Source: an uncultured Atopobium sp.
Lineage (GTDB): Bacteria > Actinomycetota > Coriobacteriia > Coriobacteriales > Atopobiaceae
Reading direction: 5' to 3'
Length of the DNA stretch: 6,029 nt
Assembly (NCBI GenBank): GCA_937990665.1
Contig: CALKRF010000006.1
Coordinates: 1-6,029 of the forward strand
Shown one piece after another: positions 4,954 to 6,029 of this stretch (positions are counted from its first letter, which is position 1; every line of letters starts with the position of its first letter). The notes beneath the pieces were generated by a model. That model was not told the origin of the DNA. It did not search any database and was given only the letters and a program-made list of their open reading frames with translations. Position numbers and translations under genes: made by a program.

Positions 4954-5964
4954 ATGACAAGGGTAAGCATCCGAGATGTAGCTGCAGAAACAGGCTACTC
5001 TCCTGCAACCGTCTCAAATGTCCTCAACGAAAAAGGCAACGTCGGAGCCAAGGCAACCCACATCATTCTGGAGGCCATTGCGCGCCTTGGATACAGCCGC
5101 TCGGCTCAGATTTCTCGCATCATTTTTGCGATTGCGCGTGTTAACGGCCGCATCGTCGACGAAAGTACCTTTCAAGCAGGTGTTTATACCGGCATCGAAC
5201 GAGCTGCTCGCAGGCTTGGGCTGCCGTCGGCGATGGTGACCTTGGACCTCCCCGACCCCGTTACTAGCAGGAAAAACATTGCAGAGCTGGAACAAAACGA
5301 GGGAGCTGGCGTCGTTCTTCTCGCCACCGAGATTGTCTCCGACGATCAGTTTTCCTTGCTGGAAGAGTTCAGCCTGCCGCTGGTGATTGTGGACAGTTGG
5401 AGCGACAAGCTGCCGTTTGACTGCGTGGTTACCGCCAACGAAACCGCAGCGTATCGCGCGTGTACCCTGCTGGTTGAGCACGGCCACGAGGCCATCGGGT
5501 ACGTCGGCCACGTGGAGCGCTGCAAGAACTATCCCCTGCGTGAGCACGGCATGCGTCGCGTGCTGGACGACATGCGATTCCCGTTTGACGAGGAAAATCG
5601 CCTGCTTGTGGACTCAACGCCCGAGGAGGCCTATCGCCAACTGGTCGATTGGCTGGAACAGAGGCGCGACTCGCTGCCTACCGCGTTTTTCTGCGAGAGC
5701 GATAGTCTAGCAGCCACCGTTGTCCGCGCCCTACGTGAGCTGGGCATTGACGTCCCGGGCGATGTCTCGGTTGTGGGTTTTGACGACGACCGCATCTGCA
5801 AGCTGATCCAGCCTTCGCTTACCTCCGTGCACGTTCCCAAGCATGAAATGGGAGAAATCGCAGTTAAACGCCTCATTGACCAGACGACTGACGCCCATTA
5901 CGCACCGTGCATTTCGCAGCTCCACACCACCGTAGTTTCGCGAAAGAGCGTCAAGCAGCTGTAG
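4954..5964 (+). CDS. LacI-family transcriptional regulator
   Basis: The 336-residue protein carries a LacI helix-turn-helix at 4-23 (VSIRDVAAETGYSPATVSNV) and then a periplasmic-binding-protein-like ligand domain. Late motifs are FFCESDSLA (245-253) and VSVVGFDDD (271-279), typical of the family. The segment between LGYSR and the first ligand-domain strand (IIFAIARVNG, 56-65) is about seven residues shorter than in LacI/PurR and lacks the usual ARSL hinge-helix signature. The ATG at 4954 is preferred because GAGGGGG (4942-4948) ends 5 bases upstream; an in-frame TTG at 4924 has no such site. It is divergent from the PTS operon, so it likely represses that operon and itself in response to a sugar or sugar phosphate. 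No clear terminator follows before the window end. Confidence 0.93.
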   Translation: MTRVSIRDVAAETGYSPATVSNVLNEKGNVGAKATHIILEAIARLGYSRSAQISRIIFAIARVNGRIVDESTFQAGVYTGIERAARRLGLPSAMVTLDLPDPVTSRKNIAELEQNEGAGVVLLATEIVSDDQFSLLEEFSLPLVIVDSWSDKLPFDCVVTANETAAYRACTLLVEHGHEAIGYVGHVERCKNYPLREHGMRRVLDDMRFPFDEENRLLVDSTPEEAYRQLVDWLEQRRDSLPTAFFCESDSLAATVVRALRELGIDVPGDVSVVGFDDDRICKLIQPSLTSVHVPKHEMGEIAVKRLIDQTTDAHYAPCISQLHTTVVSRKSVKQL

Positions 5965-6029
5965 CGCGTGAAGCAAAGGTTGATGGCTTACTGTGGGCGC
6001 GACATGACCGCGACCTAGTGGGAGTATAC

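Noticed and set aside
5014..5547. Minus-strand frame of 177 residues opposite the LacI gene
   Set aside because: It is antisense to clear LacI-family motifs and shows no domain of its own.
5965..6029. Terminator or new gene after the LacI gene
   Set aside because: Only a 4-bp AAGC/GCTT pairing and a short GCGAC direct repeat are visible, with no U tract and no open frame with a ribosome binding site.

Overview
The window comes from a bacterium that runs a phosphoenolpyruvate-dependent sugar phosphotransferase system (PTS). Base composition is near-even overall, with GC-richer genes and AT-rich spacers. Start sites carry strong purine-rich ribosome binding sites. The mix of a GH32 glycosidase, a galactitol-type PTS and a LacI regulator would fit a host-associated Coriobacteriia (Atopobium/Olsenella-like), but a Bacillota origin cannot be excluded from sequence alone.

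Layout. (1) 1-1146, plus strand: the 3' part of a GH32 beta-fructosidase / sucrose-6-phosphate hydrolase gene whose 5' end lies outside the window. It carries two insertions, one built from degenerate hexapeptide repeats. (2) 1147-1614: an AT-rich convergent spacer. It holds a weak candidate terminator for GH32, a 160-bp foldback element bounded by perfect 22-bp inverted repeats, and a clear intrinsic terminator for the minus-strand operon. (3) 4591 down to 1615, minus strand: an operon in the order PTS IIB, IIC (galactitol/GAT family), a small two-helix membrane protein with a PH-like C-terminal domain, then PTS IIA. The two roughly 110-bp spacers inside the operon both contain hairpins, and the IIB/IIC one looks like an attenuating terminator. 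(4) 4592-4953: a divergent control region with back-to-back sigma-70-type promoters, CG-centred palindromic operator candidates and a leader of about 208 nt in front of IIB. (5) 4954-5964, plus strand: a LacI-family regulator with an unusually short hinge.

How it works together (inference). The IIA/IIB/IIC proteins would import and phosphorylate a sugar or polyol. The divergent LacI protein probably senses a related ligand and represses the shared promoter region. The GH32 enzyme converges on the operon and may act on a related fructoside, but its promoter is not visible and co-regulation is not shown. The true PTS substrate cannot be read from the sequence.

I see no RNA genes, CRISPR array, transposase or complete novel system. 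The most unusual items are the foldback element, the membrane PH-like protein lodged between IIC and IIA, the in-operon hairpins and the repeat insertion in GH32.
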